Notes: a model not told the origin generated them from the letters alone. A DNA stretch of 53,358 nt from Gordonia tangerina (GCF_021556435.1 NZ_JAKGCU010000031.1:1-53358); one strand, 5' to 3'; shown: positions 9,360-18,290, counted from the stretch's first letter. A program made the numbers and translations.

Positions 9360-10760
9360 TCAGTCGCAGGCCTCGAGCAGCTGCTTGAGTTCCTCGTCGA
9401 AGGCGTGCGCGATCGACCAGACGTCGGGTGTCTGGTCGGTGCAGGCGACCACGCCGACGTTGATGTGACCGTCGGCGGAGAACACGGTGATGTTGAGCCC
9501 GAGGCCGTGAAAGATCGGCCCGAGCGGATACACCGACGTCACCCGCGCACCGAGGAAGTAGAGCGGGAAATCGGGGCCGGGGACATTGGATACCAGCACG
9601 TTGAAGATCGGCGGATGACTTGTCGCGAGGTGGCGATCGCCATAGAACTTCATCAGCGTCGACATCGTGGTTCCCGGCGCGAACTGGGCCCAGCCGCGCA
9701 ACATGTTCGCGTCGATCTCTGCGTGATGCTCCTTGGAGGTCCGGGTGAGGTCGGCGGCGCGCTCCACCCGCGCGACCGGGTCGCCGAGATCCGACGGCAA
9801 CCGCGTGAACATGCCGGTCACCTTGTTGGTGCCGGTGGTGACCAGTGAGCTCTCATCAGACCCGTGTACCGACACCGGCACCATCGCGATCAGCGGCTGT
9901 TCGGGTAGCTCGTCGTGTTCGAGCAGGTAGCTACGCAACGCTCCGCCGGTGATGGCGAGCACGACGTCGTTAATCGTGACGCCGAACCGGTTCTTGACCC
10001 TCTTCACGTCGTCAAGGGACAGCTGGGTGAGCGCGATCGACCGATGCGGGGTGATCGGCCCGTTGAAGCGGGTCCGCGGCGCCTGGAACGGCGCAGGCAT
10101 GGCCGACTTGGAGCGGCTGCGGCGAAACCATCCGATCGGGACGCCGACAGTACCGGGCACCAACTTCGCCATCGCGATCGGTCGCTGCACGAAGAAATTG
10201 ACCGCCCCACCGACGGCCATCGAGGTCCGCGACGACGGGCCGGCCGTCTCCTGCATCTTCGCGGTGTCGAGATCCGGGGATTCGGGTGTGAGCGTGCACA
10301 GTTGGGCGAGCATCTCGGCGCTGGTCACCCCGTCGGTGCCGGCGTGGTGCATCCGTAGCATCGCGGCGATCCGGCCGTCGGCCATCCCTTCGATGATCCA
10401 CAACTCCCACAACGGCTTTCCACGGTCGAGGGTCTGCCCGGCAAGATGTCCGCACAGTTCGGCGACCTCGAGTTCGCCACCGGGTGCGGGCACCGCCACG
10501 CGATGCACGTGTCGCTCGATGTCGAACCGTTCGTCCTCGATCCACACCGGGTGATCGATGTTGAGCATCGAATTGTCCAGTTTGCGTCGAAAAGCCGGCA
10601 TGGCCGCGATGCGGCGTTCGAGTTCGTCGCGCATCTTCTCGAAGCTGTAACCACCGGGCACGGTCGTCGGGTCGATCTCCATCAACCCGATCACCTGCAT
10701 CAGCTGAGATCGGGTCTCCAAGTACAGGAATGACGCGTCGAGTCCGCTCAACCGTTGCAT
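9360..10760 (-). CDS. Wax ester synthase / diacylglycerol O-acyltransferase (WS/DGAT family)
   Basis: A 466-residue member of the bacterial WS/DGAT family, which transfers acyl groups from acyl-CoA to diacylglycerol or fatty alcohol to make storage triacylglycerol or wax. It starts with the typical MQRLSGLDASFLYLE, has the catalytic HHAGTDG (His138, His139, Asp143), and later the family blocks NDVVLAITGGALR and FNVLVSNVPGPDFPLY. Start ATG 10760 is the family-typical methionine; the Shine-Dalgarno is weak. Many paralogues occur in Mycobacteriales, so specificity cannot be assigned. It stands alone, convergent with nadE and divergent from the next gene. Confidence 0.93.
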   Translation of the reverse strand: MQRLSGLDASFLYLETRSQLMQVIGLMEIDPTTVPGGYSFEKMRDELERRIAAMPAFRRKLDNSMLNIDHPVWIEDERFDIERHVHRVAVPAPGGELEVAELCGHLAGQTLDRGKPLWELWIIEGMADGRIAAMLRMHHAGTDGVTSAEMLAQLCTLTPESPDLDTAKMQETAGPSSRTSMAVGGAVNFFVQRPIAMAKLVPGTVGVPIGWFRRSRSKSAMPAPFQAPRTRFNGPITPHRSIALTQLSLDDVKRVKNRFGVTINDVVLAITGGALRSYLLEHDELPEQPLIAMVPVSVHGSDESSLVTTGTNKVTGMFTRLPSDLGDPVARVERAADLTRTSKEHHAEIDANMLRGWAQFAPGTTMSTLMKFYGDRHLATSHPPIFNVLVSNVPGPDFPLYFLGARVTSVYPLGPIFHGLGLNITVFSADGHINVGVVACTDQTPDVWSIAHAFDEELKQLLEACD

Positions 10761-10938
10761 ACGATCACCATCTGCTCCCACCGATCTCACTGCCGAGCCA
10801 CCCCGGGTGATGCCCGCCGTTTGCGAACCGTCCTCATCATGCCTGAGGCCCGCGCCGCGACGGGCCGGTTCAGCTCAGGTGACCGGCTGCGGCGAAGCCA
10901 CCCGAATGAGAACACGTTCAGGGTAGGGTCGCCTCCCG

Positions 10939-11451
10939 ATGAGCACATACAGCCACGCCGAGCTCGACGACGCCTTTCGCGTCTTCCAGAAGACGGTCGC
11001 CGAGATCGCGGTGACCCGTGACTGGGATCGTTTCGCCGAGATGTTCACCACCGACGCCCGCTACATCGAGCACGCGCTGGGCACCATGGCCGGGCGCGAG
11101 GAGATCCGCACCTGGATCTGGAAGACCATGACCACGTTCCCCGGCAGCCACATGACCGGCTTTCCAGCCCTGTGGCACGTGGTGGACGCACCGACGGGGC
11201 GGGTGATCTGCGAGGTCGACAACCCCATGCGCGACCCCGGCGACGGCACCCACATCACGGCCACCAACCTGACGATCCTCACCTACGCCGGGGACGGTCT
11301 GTGGTCGTGCGAAGAAGATGTGTACAACCCCTTGGAGTTCGGACAGGCCGCGGCGCGTTGGTGTGAGAAGGCCGAGCAACTCGGCACCCTTGACGCCGAG
11401 GCCCTCCGGTGGCGGGAGACCGTCGGTGCGATGTTCGCCCGGCGCCGGTAG
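10939..11451 (+). CDS. SnoaL-like / NTF2-fold protein
   Basis: A 170-residue protein with the NTF2-like pattern: an N-terminal helix pair (HAELDDAFRVFQKTVAEIAVTRDWDRFAEMF), an acidic TTDARYIEH strand, GTMAGREEIRTWIWKTM, and beta strands ending in DGLWSCEEDVYNPLEF. The fold hosts small-molecule isomerases, hydratases and binding proteins; no specific function can be assigned. A TAGGGT -10 at 10924-10929 ends 9 nt before the ATG, so the mRNA probably has a very short or no leader. A 10-bp-stem hairpin follows the gene. Confidence 0.75.
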   Translation: MSTYSHAELDDAFRVFQKTVAEIAVTRDWDRFAEMFTTDARYIEHALGTMAGREEIRTWIWKTMTTFPGSHMTGFPALWHVVDAPTGRVICEVDNPMRDPGDGTHITATNLTILTYAGDGLWSCEEDVYNPLEFGQAAARWCEKAEQLGTLDAEALRWRETVGAMFARRR

Positions 11452-11466
11452 CACCCGACGATCACG

Positions 11467-11493
11467 CGCCGGGCATTCGGCGCATGCCCGGCG
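11467..11493 (+). terminator. Hairpin terminator after the SnoaL-like gene
   Basis: CGCCGGGCAT at 11467-11476 pairs perfectly with ATGCCCGGCG at 11484-11493 around a 7-nt loop, 16 nt after the stop codon. No U-tract. Confidence 0.6.
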
Positions 11494-11792
11494 ATGTTGG
11501 ATGTGATCCCCCGGCCGGTGGTGAATCCGCCTGTTTTGCTGTGAATTCACTGCGAGCGGTACCGATGATCGGCCGGTATCGGGCACCATCGACAGGCAAC
11601 GAGCACGAGGTCGAGGCAGGTGACCGAGGACACGCGAGCCGCACGTAACGAAGCGGGGCCGCGGTTACGATTGCGTAGGTATGGACTTGGGTCGACCGGC
11701 CCGGTGACGTACCCTGGACGACTGATCACCGTGTCAGTCGGGCGTCGAGACCACCAGACACGACATGCGGACAACACCGTTCGGAGGAAAGT
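11494..11792 (+). promoter_or_regulatory. Promoter region of the desaturase gene with a GTGAATTCAC palindrome
   Basis: Between the hairpin and the desaturase start I see no gene. A perfect 10-bp palindrome, GTGAATTCAC, is at 11541-11550. Possible -10 elements are TAGGTA near 11674 and TACCCT near 11709. The Shine-Dalgarno GGAGGAAAGT precedes the ATG at 11793, so this gene has a leadered mRNA. Which element is functional cannot be decided by eye. Confidence 0.35.
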
Positions 11793-12791
11793 ATGCCACG
11801 CGAGCTGACTCAGCTTGAACTGCTCAAGGAGCTGTCGCCGGTCGCCGAGGACAACGTCAACCGGCACCTGAAGATCGCCAAGGACTGGAACCCGCACGAC
11901 TACGTCCCGTGGGACGAGGGCCGCAACTTCGCCGCTCTCGGCGGCGTCGACTACGACCCCGAGCAGTCTCAGCTCGACGAAGTCGCCAAGGCCGCGATGG
12001 TCACCAACCTGCTCACCGAGGACAACCTCCCCTCCTACCACCGAGTGATCGCCGAGAACTTCTCGATGGACTCGGCCTGGGGCCACTGGGTAGGCCGCTG
12101 GACCGCCGAGGAGAACCGGCACGGCATCGTCATGCGCGACTACCTCGTGGTGACCCGCGGCGTCGACCCGGTCGCCCTCGAAGAGGCCCGGATGATCCAC
12201 ATGACCAACGGCTACGATCCGTTGCTGGCCGCAGCCGACCGTGCCGAGGAGATGAAGGAAAAGGGCGAGGAGGTCGGCCTGCTGCATTCGGTTGCCTACG
12301 TCACCTTCCAGGAGCTCGCCACTCGTGTCAGCCACCGCAACACGGGCAAGGCCTGCGCGGACCCCATCGCCGACAAGATGCTGCAGCGCATCGCCGCCGA
12401 TGAGAACCTGCACATGATCTTCTACCGCAACATCTGCGGCGCCGGCATGGACATCTCGCCCGACCAGACGCTGCGCGCGGTCACCGATATCGTGACGAAC
12501 TTCCAGATGCCCGGCGCGGGGATGCCGAACTTCCGCCGCAACGGCGTGCTGATGGCCAAGCACGGCATCTACGACCTGCGCCAGCACCTCGAAGAGGTCA
12601 TCATGCCCGTTCTGCGGAAGTGGAAAGTCTTCGAACGCGAAGACTTCTCCGCGGAAGGCGAGAAGACCCGCGAGGAGCTCGGCAACTTCCTCGAACAGCT
12701 CGAAAAGGACACCATCCGCTTCGAGGAGATGCGCGACCGCTCACTCGCCCGCGAGGCCAAGAAGCGGGAACGGGAGCAGCAGGCATCCTGA
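11793..12791 (+). CDS. desA1: Acyl-ACP desaturase (DesA1-like, ferritin-like di-iron)
   Basis: A 332-residue soluble fatty-acid desaturase of the plant stearoyl-ACP type, introducing a double bond into acyl-ACP; in mycobacteria DesA1 acts in mycolic-acid precursor synthesis. The di-iron ligand motifs are EENRHG (Glu106, Glu107, His110) and DENLH (Glu204, His207). Length matches mycobacterial DesA1 (about 338). GGAGGAAAG precedes the ATG. Assignment as DesA1 rather than DesA2 rests on gene order: in M. tuberculosis desA1 (Rv0824c) is also followed by the Dus gene (Rv0823c). The downstream Dus frame begins at this gene's stop codon. Confidence 0.9.
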   Translation: MPRELTQLELLKELSPVAEDNVNRHLKIAKDWNPHDYVPWDEGRNFAALGGVDYDPEQSQLDEVAKAAMVTNLLTEDNLPSYHRVIAENFSMDSAWGHWVGRWTAEENRHGIVMRDYLVVTRGVDPVALEEARMIHMTNGYDPLLAAADRAEEMKEKGEEVGLLHSVAYVTFQELATRVSHRNTGKACADPIADKMLQRIAADENLHMIFYRNICGAGMDISPDQTLRAVTDIVTNFQMPGAGMPNFRRNGVLMAKHGIYDLRQHLEEVIMPVLRKWKVFEREDFSAEGEKTREELGNFLEQLEKDTIRFEEMRDRSLAREAKKREREQQAS

Positions 12792-14002
12792 CCACGACCA
12801 TCAACCGCCCGGCGCCTTCGGACATCGAAGGCGCCGGTTCGGCGTCTCCAGAAGCCGGAACCGCAGCTCTGCGGATCAGTTCCATCGAACTGGCCAGCCC
12901 CGTCGTGCTGGCCCCGATGGCCGGGGTCACCAACGTCGCCTTCCGCACCCTGTGCCGCGAACTCGAACTGGCCCGCACCGGCACGGTGTCGGGTCTGTAT
13001 GTGTGTGAGATGGTCACCGCCCGCGCACTCGTTGAGCGACATCCGGTCACCATGCACATGACGACCTTCGGTCCGGACGAGAATCCGCGATCGATGCAGC
13101 TCTACACCGTCGACCCCGAGAACACCTACGCCGCGGCCAAGATGATCGTCGACGAGAACCTCGCCGACCACATCGACATGAACTTCGGTTGCCCGGTCCC
13201 CAAGGTGACCCGCAAGGGCGGCGGATCAGCAATTCCTTACAAGCGCAAGCTTTTCCAGCGAATCGTCGCAGCCGCGGTGAAGGCCACCGAAGGCACCTCG
13301 ATCCCGGTGACCGTGAAGTTCCGGATCGGCATCGACGACGAACACCACACGCACCTCGACGCGGGCCGCATCGCCGCCGGCGAAGGCGCACAGGCCGTGG
13401 CCCTGCACGCGCGCACCGCTTCTCAACGCTATTCGGGCACCGCCGACTGGGACGAGATCGCCCGCCTCAAAGACCACGTCACCGAGGTGCCGGTCCTGGG
13501 CAACGGCGACATCTTCGAGCCCGCCGACGCGATCGCGATGATGCGTCACACCGGGTGCGACGGGGTCGTGATCGGCCGCGGTTGCCTCGGCCGCCCGTGG
13601 CTCTTCGCCGAACTCGCCGCCGAACTGAACGGGCTCGAGGCGCCTGCTGCGCCAAATCTCGGCGAGGTGTCGAAGATCATCGTGCGCCACGGTGAACTGC
13701 TCGCTGCCCACCACGGCGAGAACAAGGGCATGCGCGAGATCCGCAAACACGTCGCCTGGTACCTGCGCGGCTTTCCGGCCGGCTCGGACCTGCGTAACCG
13801 ACTCGCTCTCGTCGGCACCCTCGAGGAGCTGCGCGAACTGGTCGCGACGCTGCCCGACGACGCACCGTTTCCCGACGACGGTCACGGACCCCGCGGTCGG
13901 CAGGGCTCCCCGGCCAAGGTGGCGTTGCCGGAGGGATGGCTAGACGACCCGTACGAGGACGTCGTGCCCGAAGGCGCCGAGGTGATGCACTCGGGTGGAT
14001 GA
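12788..14002 (+). CDS. dus: tRNA-dihydrouridine synthase (Dus/NifR3 family)
   Basis: A flavoenzyme that reduces uridines in tRNA to dihydrouridine. The TIM-barrel pattern is clear: IELASPVVLAPMAGVTN near the start, DHIDMNFGCPVPKVTRKGGGSA with the catalytic cysteine, VTVKFRIGIDD, ALHARTASQRYSGTADW, and the FMN-binding VPVLGNGDIF and GCDGVVIGRGCLGRPW. The start is uncertain. No ATG, GTG or TTG lies in frame between a GTG deep inside desA1 (12620) and the conserved domain. I place it at a CTG (12788-12790) overlapping the desA1 stop, with GGGAGC upstream. A second in-frame CTG at 12869 would give a protein starting at the position of homologues. The C-terminal extension (RGRQGSPAKVALPEGWL) matches the mycobacterial orthologue as I recall it. 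Confidence 0.9.
   Translation: MTTTINRPAPSDIEGAGSASPEAGTAALRISSIELASPVVLAPMAGVTNVAFRTLCRELELARTGTVSGLYVCEMVTARALVERHPVTMHMTTFGPDENPRSMQLYTVDPENTYAAAKMIVDENLADHIDMNFGCPVPKVTRKGGGSAIPYKRKLFQRIVAAAVKATEGTSIPVTVKFRIGIDDEHHTHLDAGRIAAGEGAQAVALHARTASQRYSGTADWDEIARLKDHVTEVPVLGNGDIFEPADAIAMMRHTGCDGVVIGRGCLGRPWLFAELAAELNGLEAPAAPNLGEVSKIIVRHGELLAAHHGENKGMREIRKHVAWYLRGFPAGSDLRNRLALVGTLEELRELVATLPDDAPFPDDGHGPRGRQGSPAKVALPEGWLDDPYEDVVPEGAEVMHSGG
12809..12837 (+). other. Strong hairpin at the 5' end of the dus frame
   Basis: CCGGCGCCTTCG at 12809-12818/20 (left arm 12809-12820) pairs perfectly with CGAAGGCGCCGG at 12826-12837 around a 5-nt loop. It lies 17 nt after the desaturase stop and inside the dus open frame before its conserved region. 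It could be a desA1 terminator/attenuator, or a structure within the dus coding start. Confidence 0.6.
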
Positions 14003-14171
14003 CCTGCCCATTGCGCTTGTCCGCATGGTGGCTGAGAGATCTTCTCAGGTGCAATCAGTACTATGACGCGGAGGTTCCGCGTGCGCGGAGCCATGTCATG
14101 GTGCGCCAGAGCTGGTGCGCGAGAGCCGACAACCCGGTGCGCCACTGCGTCGGGGTCGAGGGGAATCAGAG

Positions 14172-16268
14172 TTGAGTCGTAGGGGATCGGGACCGGACGA
14201 ACCGGCCGACGAGGGCAGTACGCCCCGCCGGGGCCGGCGCGCGGGCCGCTCCGGAGCCGCCAACGACTTCTCCGAGATGTTCGGTCAGGCCCCCACCAAC
14301 GATGCCCCGGCGCACGGGGCCCTCCATGAGCCACGCGCCACCGACCGCTATGTGCGCGGCCGCACCCGCCTGACGGTGCGCGAGCTCATGGAGCAGATGA
14401 ACGCGGGCGGTGAGGTCGGCCCGGCCGAGCCCAGCGGAGCTCGCCCACAACCGCCGGCCGACGAGGCACCGACCGAGGTGCACCGGTTCGAGGACCTCGA
14501 ACGATTCCCCCACGAGAACGACGTCACCACGCAGATCCCGACGATCCGGCCGCCGGCGACTGTCCCCGACACCGACGTCGATCTCTCCGACGACGCCACC
14601 CGCGAGCGGGTCACCGCCGAGTCACGCGGTCAGGGCAGTCGCGTGCGGCCGTTGCAGCCCACTCCGGATCTATCCGACACCATCCCGCCGAGGTCGCGAC
14701 CTCGGCGCCATCCCGGCGCCCGCGCGGGCCGTCGCAACCTCGGTCACAACGTCACCGTCACCGGACGCATCCTCGTCGCGGTCGCCTGCGTGATGGCACT
14801 GGTGGGCACCGGTTTTGTCTGGGGTTATCTGCAGTCGTGGAACGGCAACTGGAAGACCATCAACGCGGTCAACCCCGAAGACGCCAACATCCGCAACAAG
14901 GATGCCCAGTACGGCGACGAGAACTACCTCATCGTCGGCACCGACACCCGGGCCGGCCAGAACGCGAAGGTGGGCGCAGGAACCACCGATGACGCGGCGG
15001 GCGCCCGCTCCGACACCATCATCCTGGTCAACATCCCGGCCAACCGCAGTCGCGTCGTCGCCGTGTCCTTCCCGCGTGACCTGCAGGTGGACCGGCCCGC
15101 CTGCCAGCAGTGGGACAACGCCACCGGCACCTACGGTGAAGAACTACCCCCCGCGTACGGCGTCAAGCTCAACGGGGTCTATGCCGACGGCGGCCCGAAG
15201 TGCCTGGTCAGCGTGATCACGCAGATGAGTGGTCTCAACATCAACCGGTTCATCGCCATGGACTTCTTCGGCTTCGAGAAGGTCGTGCGCGCGGTCGGCG
15301 GCGTCGAGGTGTGCTCCCCCACCCCGCTCTACGACTACGAACTCGGTCAGGTGCTGCGCAAGCCGGGTACCCAGAAGCTGACCGGCAGGCGCGCGCTCAA
15401 CTACGTGCGAGCCCGCAACATCGCGTCGGAGGGCAACGGCGACTACGGACGCATCAAACGCCAGCAACTGTTCATGTCGTCACTGCTGCGGGCGACCCTG
15501 TCCGGCAATGTCCTGTCGAGTCCCAACAAGCTCAACAGCATCGTCAACACATTCATCGAATACAGCTTCGTCGACGGGGTCGACACCCAGTCGCTGCTGA
15601 ACCTGGCCGAATCGATGCAAGGTATCGAGGCCGGGCGCGTGACCTTCCTGACCATCCCGACGTCGGGCACCACGACCGACGGGCTGAACAACGAGATCCC
15701 GCGCACCGACGACATCAACGCCATCTTCAACGCGATCATCGACGACGCCCCCCTGCCCGGCGAACAGGCCAAGCAGCAGGCGGCATCGTCGTCGAGCAGT
15801 TCGTCGACGTCGGCGACGTCACGCAGTACCACCTCCGAGTCGGCGCCGACGCAGGTGTCGGCGACCGCACAGAACCCCGGCAACGTGGGAGTCCGTGTAC
15901 TCAACGGCAGTGGGCGTACCGGCGCCGCCGGCGACACCTCCGATCAACTGGTGTCGATCGGCTTCGACGTCCGCGGGGTGGCCGATGCCTCGGAGAACCG
16001 CGAGGACACCGTCATCCGGTACGGCGGCGGTGAAGAGGACTCTGCCGCCACCCTGGCCACGATGTTCCCGGGATCGTCGATCCAACTCGACCGCACGGTG
16101 AAGTCGGGTGTCGAGGTGATCCTGGGTTCGGACTACGACGGTTCGATGGGCTCTCCGGCCGCCGTCGGGAGCACGATCTCGGTGTCGCAGCTGCCGCCGG
16201 CCTCCAACACGTCCAACCTGCCCAACGACCTCGCGGTGACCAACGCAGGCGACACTACCTGCAGCTGA
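14172..16268 (+). CDS. LytR-CpsA-Psr (LCP) family protein with C-terminal LytR_C domain
   Basis: A 698-residue cell-envelope protein. LCP enzymes attach glycopolymers (in Mycobacteriales, arabinogalactan) to peptidoglycan. Layout: a disordered, charged cytoplasmic region to about residue 195, one membrane segment (ILVAVACVMALVGTGFVWGYL), an LCP domain from about 250 to 400 (NYLIVGTDTR, ARSDTIILVNI, VSFPRDLQV, LTGRRALNYVRAR), a Ser/Thr-rich linker, and a LytR_C domain from about 575 (VGVRVLNGSGRTGAA). The TTG start at 14172 follows GAGGGGAATCAGAG; a GTG at 14115 is the alternative. It corresponds by position to Rv0822c. The 169-bp gap upstream shows no gene. Confidence 0.9.
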   Translation: MSRRGSGPDEPADEGSTPRRGRRAGRSGAANDFSEMFGQAPTNDAPAHGALHEPRATDRYVRGRTRLTVRELMEQMNAGGEVGPAEPSGARPQPPADEAPTEVHRFEDLERFPHENDVTTQIPTIRPPATVPDTDVDLSDDATRERVTAESRGQGSRVRPLQPTPDLSDTIPPRSRPRRHPGARAGRRNLGHNVTVTGRILVAVACVMALVGTGFVWGYLQSWNGNWKTINAVNPEDANIRNKDAQYGDENYLIVGTDTRAGQNAKVGAGTTDDAAGARSDTIILVNIPANRSRVVAVSFPRDLQVDRPACQQWDNATGTYGEELPPAYGVKLNGVYADGGPKCLVSVITQMSGLNINRFIAMDFFGFEKVVRAVGGVEVCSPTPLYDYELGQVLRKPGTQKLTGRRALNYVRARNIASEGNGDYGRIKRQQLFMSSLLRATLSGNVLSSPNKLNSIVNTFIEYSFVDGVDTQSLLNLAESMQGIEAGRVTFLTIPTSGTTTDGLNNEIPRTDDINAIFNAIIDDAPLPGEQAKQQAASSSSSSSTSATSRSTTSESAPTQVSATAQNPGNVGVRVLNGSGRTGAAGDTSDQLVSIGFDVRGVADASENREDTVIRYGGGEEDSAATLATMFPGSSIQLDRTVKSGVEVILGSDYDGSMGSPAAVGSTISVSQLPPASNTSNLPNDLAVTNAGDTTCS

Positions 16269-16356
16269 CCTGCGCGAACACGCCAAACGCGCAGTATGCA
16301 CCGGGCGTTCACGGCTCGTTCATCCGCAGGGTCCACAAGCCCACCGGTGTGCCAAG

Positions 16357-16362
16357 TATTGT
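16357..16362 (+). promoter_or_regulatory. -10 element (TATTGT) of leaderless phoU
   Basis: TATTGT ends 7 nt before the ATG at 16370, the spacing expected when transcription starts at the A of the start codon. It fixes the start against the in-frame GTG at 16349, which would lie upstream of the -10. Confidence 0.55.
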
Positions 16363-16369
16363 GGACTAC

Positions 16370-17032
16370 ATGCGTACCGCCTACCATGAGCAGCTCGACG
16401 CGCTCAACACCATCCTCGGCGAGATGTGCGAACTCGCCGGCTCGTCGATGGCCCGCGCCACCCAGGCCCTGCTCCAGGCCGATCTGGCCATCGCCGAAGA
16501 GGTCCTTTCCGAGACCGAGAGAATGAATCAGCTGTCGGCCCGCGCCGAGGAACAGGCGTTCGCGCTGCTCGCCCTGCAGGCGCCGGTGGCCGGTGATCTG
16601 CGTGGGATCGTCAGCGGTTTCCAGATCGTCGCCGACGTGGACCGGATGGGTGCGCTGGCGCTGCATGTGGCCAAGGTCGCGCGTCGCCGTCACCCCGCCA
16701 AGGCACTGCCCGAGGAGGTCAACGGCTACTTCGCCGAGATGGGCCGCCTCGCCGTGCAGCTGGCCACCACCGCCCGCGAGGTGCTCAACACGCAGAATCC
16801 GCAAGATGCCATCCGCCTGCAGGAGGATGACGACGCGATGGACGACCTGCACCGGCACCTGTTCACGGTCCTGATGGACCGGGAGTGGAGCCACGGCGTG
16901 GCCGCTGCCGTCGACGTCACCCTGCTCGGCCGCTACTACGAGCGCTTCGCCGACCACGCGGTTCTCATCGGACGCCGGGTGGTCTTCCAGGCGACCGGTC
17001 AGACACCCGAGCAGTTCCTCGAGGTGTCCTGA
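16370..17032 (+). CDS. phoU: Phosphate transport regulator PhoU (PhoY2 type)
   Basis: A 220-residue all-helical protein with two PhoU repeats. The first runs MRTAYHEQLDALNTILGEM... and includes ERMNQLSARAEEQAFALLALQAPVAG; the second includes AIRLQEDDDAMDDLHRHLF and ends TLLGRYYERFADHAVLIGRRVVF, where the RYYERFADHA block is a classic PhoU metal-binding motif. PhoU damps the phosphate-starvation response through the PstSCAB transporter and the sensor kinase, and mycobacterial PhoY proteins influence persistence. It corresponds to Rv0821c. It is convergent to pstB and thus transcribed separately from the pst genes, with terminator-like hairpins between. Confidence 0.95.
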   Translation: MRTAYHEQLDALNTILGEMCELAGSSMARATQALLQADLAIAEEVLSETERMNQLSARAEEQAFALLALQAPVAGDLRGIVSGFQIVADVDRMGALALHVAKVARRRHPAKALPEEVNGYFAEMGRLAVQLATTAREVLNTQNPQDAIRLQEDDDAMDDLHRHLFTVLMDREWSHGVAAAVDVTLLGRYYERFADHAVLIGRRVVFQATGQTPEQFLEVS

Positions 17033-17053
17033 CACGCCGACCTGTGCTTCCCC

Positions 17054-17094
17054 ACCGCACCGCCGATCTCGCTCGATGAGGCCGGCGGTGCGGT
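17054..17094 (+). terminator. Hairpin terminator of phoU
   Basis: ACCGCACCGCCG (17054-17065) and CGGCGGTGCGGT (17083-17094) form a perfect 12-bp stem with a 17-nt loop, 21 nt after the phoU stop. Confidence 0.65.
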
Positions 17095-17221
17095 CGTCTG
17101 TGGTACCTCGTCCCCACCTCCGATGCGGTCCAGATCCCTCGACGTATCTGTTTGAGACGGCGCTCACCATGTCTGACTTGGGATTTCGCCCTCGGACCGA
17201 GTGCACGCTAGGGTGACCGAC

Positions 17222-17371
17222 ATGGATCGGCACCATCGTGTGGAACCCGACTTCAACGCCGTCGACGACGACGGGCACGCTGCGGCTGCCCACCGACGAC
17301 AGATCCTCACCTACAGCGGATTCACGCTGTCGCTGATCGCGTTGTTGGTCATCCTGGTCGTCAGTATGTGA
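17222..17371 (+). CDS. Small single-pass membrane protein (49 aa)
   Basis: A short frame of 49 codons beginning MDRHHRVEPDF, with a charged, His/Asp/Ala-rich N-terminal half and one hydrophobic segment (FTLSLIALLVILVVSM) ending at the last residue, so it should be a tail-anchored protein. A TAGGGT -10 at 17209-17214 ends 7 nt before the ATG, consistent with leaderless translation; an in-frame GTG at 17213 overlaps that -10 and is less likely. It is isolated between two terminator hairpins, which supports its being a separate transcription unit. I do not recognise a family. Its position between phoU and pstB makes a phosphate or membrane-stress role possible, but that is a guess. Confidence 0.55.
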   Translation: MDRHHRVEPDFNAVDDDGHAAAAHRRQILTYSGFTLSLIALLVILVVSM

Positions 17372-17410
17372 CCCTCCCTCGGTCACACACTAAACCCTCC
17401 CCCCACCGAA

Positions 17411-17453
17411 ACGACTCGCGCCGCAGACCTTGTCGGTCCGCGGCGCGAGTCGT
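17411..17453. terminator. Bidirectional hairpin terminator between the small membrane gene and pstB
   Basis: ACGACTCGCGCCGC (17411-17424) pairs perfectly with GCGGCGCGAGTCGT (17440-17453), a 14-bp stem, with a further GACC/GGTC pairing inside the loop. It sits in the convergent gap and can serve both strands. Confidence 0.75.
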
Positions 17454-17474
17454 CGATCGTGTGGCTGTCGGATT

Positions 17475-18251
17475 TCAGCCGAAGCGGCCGGAGATGTAGT
17501 CCTCGGTTTCCCGCTTGGTCGGCGCCGAGAACATCGTCTCGGTGTCGTTGATCTCGATCAGCTGACCGGGCTGGCCGACGCCTTCGAGGTTGAAGAACGC
17601 GGTCTGGTCACTCACACGGGCAGCCTGCTGCATGTTGTGGGTGACGATGACGATCGTGTAGTCCTTTTTCAGCTCACCCATCAGATCCTCGATGGCGAGC
17701 GTAGAGATCGGGTCGAGCGCCGAGCACGGCTCGTCCATCAGCAACACGTCCGGCGACACTGCGATCGCACGGGCGATGCACAGACGCTGCTGCTGTCCGC
17801 CCGACAGGCCGCCGCCCGGCTTGTCGAGGCGATCCTTGACCTCTTCCCACAGGTTGGCGCCGCGCAGGCTGCGCTCGCACACCTCGTTGAGCTGACTCTT
17901 GTTGCGGACGCCCTGCAGCTTCAGCCCGGCCACCACGTTGTCACGGATCGACATGGTGGGAAACGGGTTCGGCCGCTGGAACACCATGCCGATGGTGGTG
18001 CGCACCGCGGTCGGGTTGATGTCCTTGGCGTAGATGTCCTCACCGTCGAGCAGCACGCTGCCCACCGCGTAGGCGCCCGGAATCTCCTCGTGCATGCGAT
18101 TGAGCGTGCGCAACACGGTGGACTTGCCACACCCCGACGGCCCGATGAAAGCCGTGATGCTGCGGGGCGGCACCGAGAGAGTCACGTCCTTGACGGCGTG
18201 GAACTTGCTGTAATAGACGTTGAGATCTTTGATGTCGAGGCGCTTGGCCAT
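17475..18251 (-). CDS. pstB: Phosphate ABC transporter ATP-binding protein PstB
   Basis: The 258-residue ATPase of the high-affinity phosphate importer. It has Walker A GPSGCGKST (about residues 37-45), signature LSGGQQQR, Walker B VLLMDEPCSALD and the switch histidine in VIVTHNMQQA. Blocks such as NPFPTMSIRDNV and VSDQTAFFNLEGV are typical of PstB. It is the last gene of pstSCAB, 39 nt after pstA. It corresponds by position to Rv0820 (phoT), but here the whole pstSCAB set is present at the locus, not the ATPase alone. Confidence 0.96.
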   Translation of the reverse strand: MAKRLDIKDLNVYYSKFHAVKDVTLSVPPRSITAFIGPSGCGKSTVLRTLNRMHEEIPGAYAVGSVLLDGEDIYAKDINPTAVRTTIGMVFQRPNPFPTMSIRDNVVAGLKLQGVRNKSQLNEVCERSLRGANLWEEVKDRLDKPGGGLSGGQQQRLCIARAIAVSPDVLLMDEPCSALDPISTLAIEDLMGELKKDYTIVIVTHNMQQAARVSDQTAFFNLEGVGQPGQLIEINDTETMFSAPTKRETEDYISGRFG

Positions 18252-18290
18252 GATGATGCCTTTGCTGTGTGGCGGCGGTCGAGGACCGTT

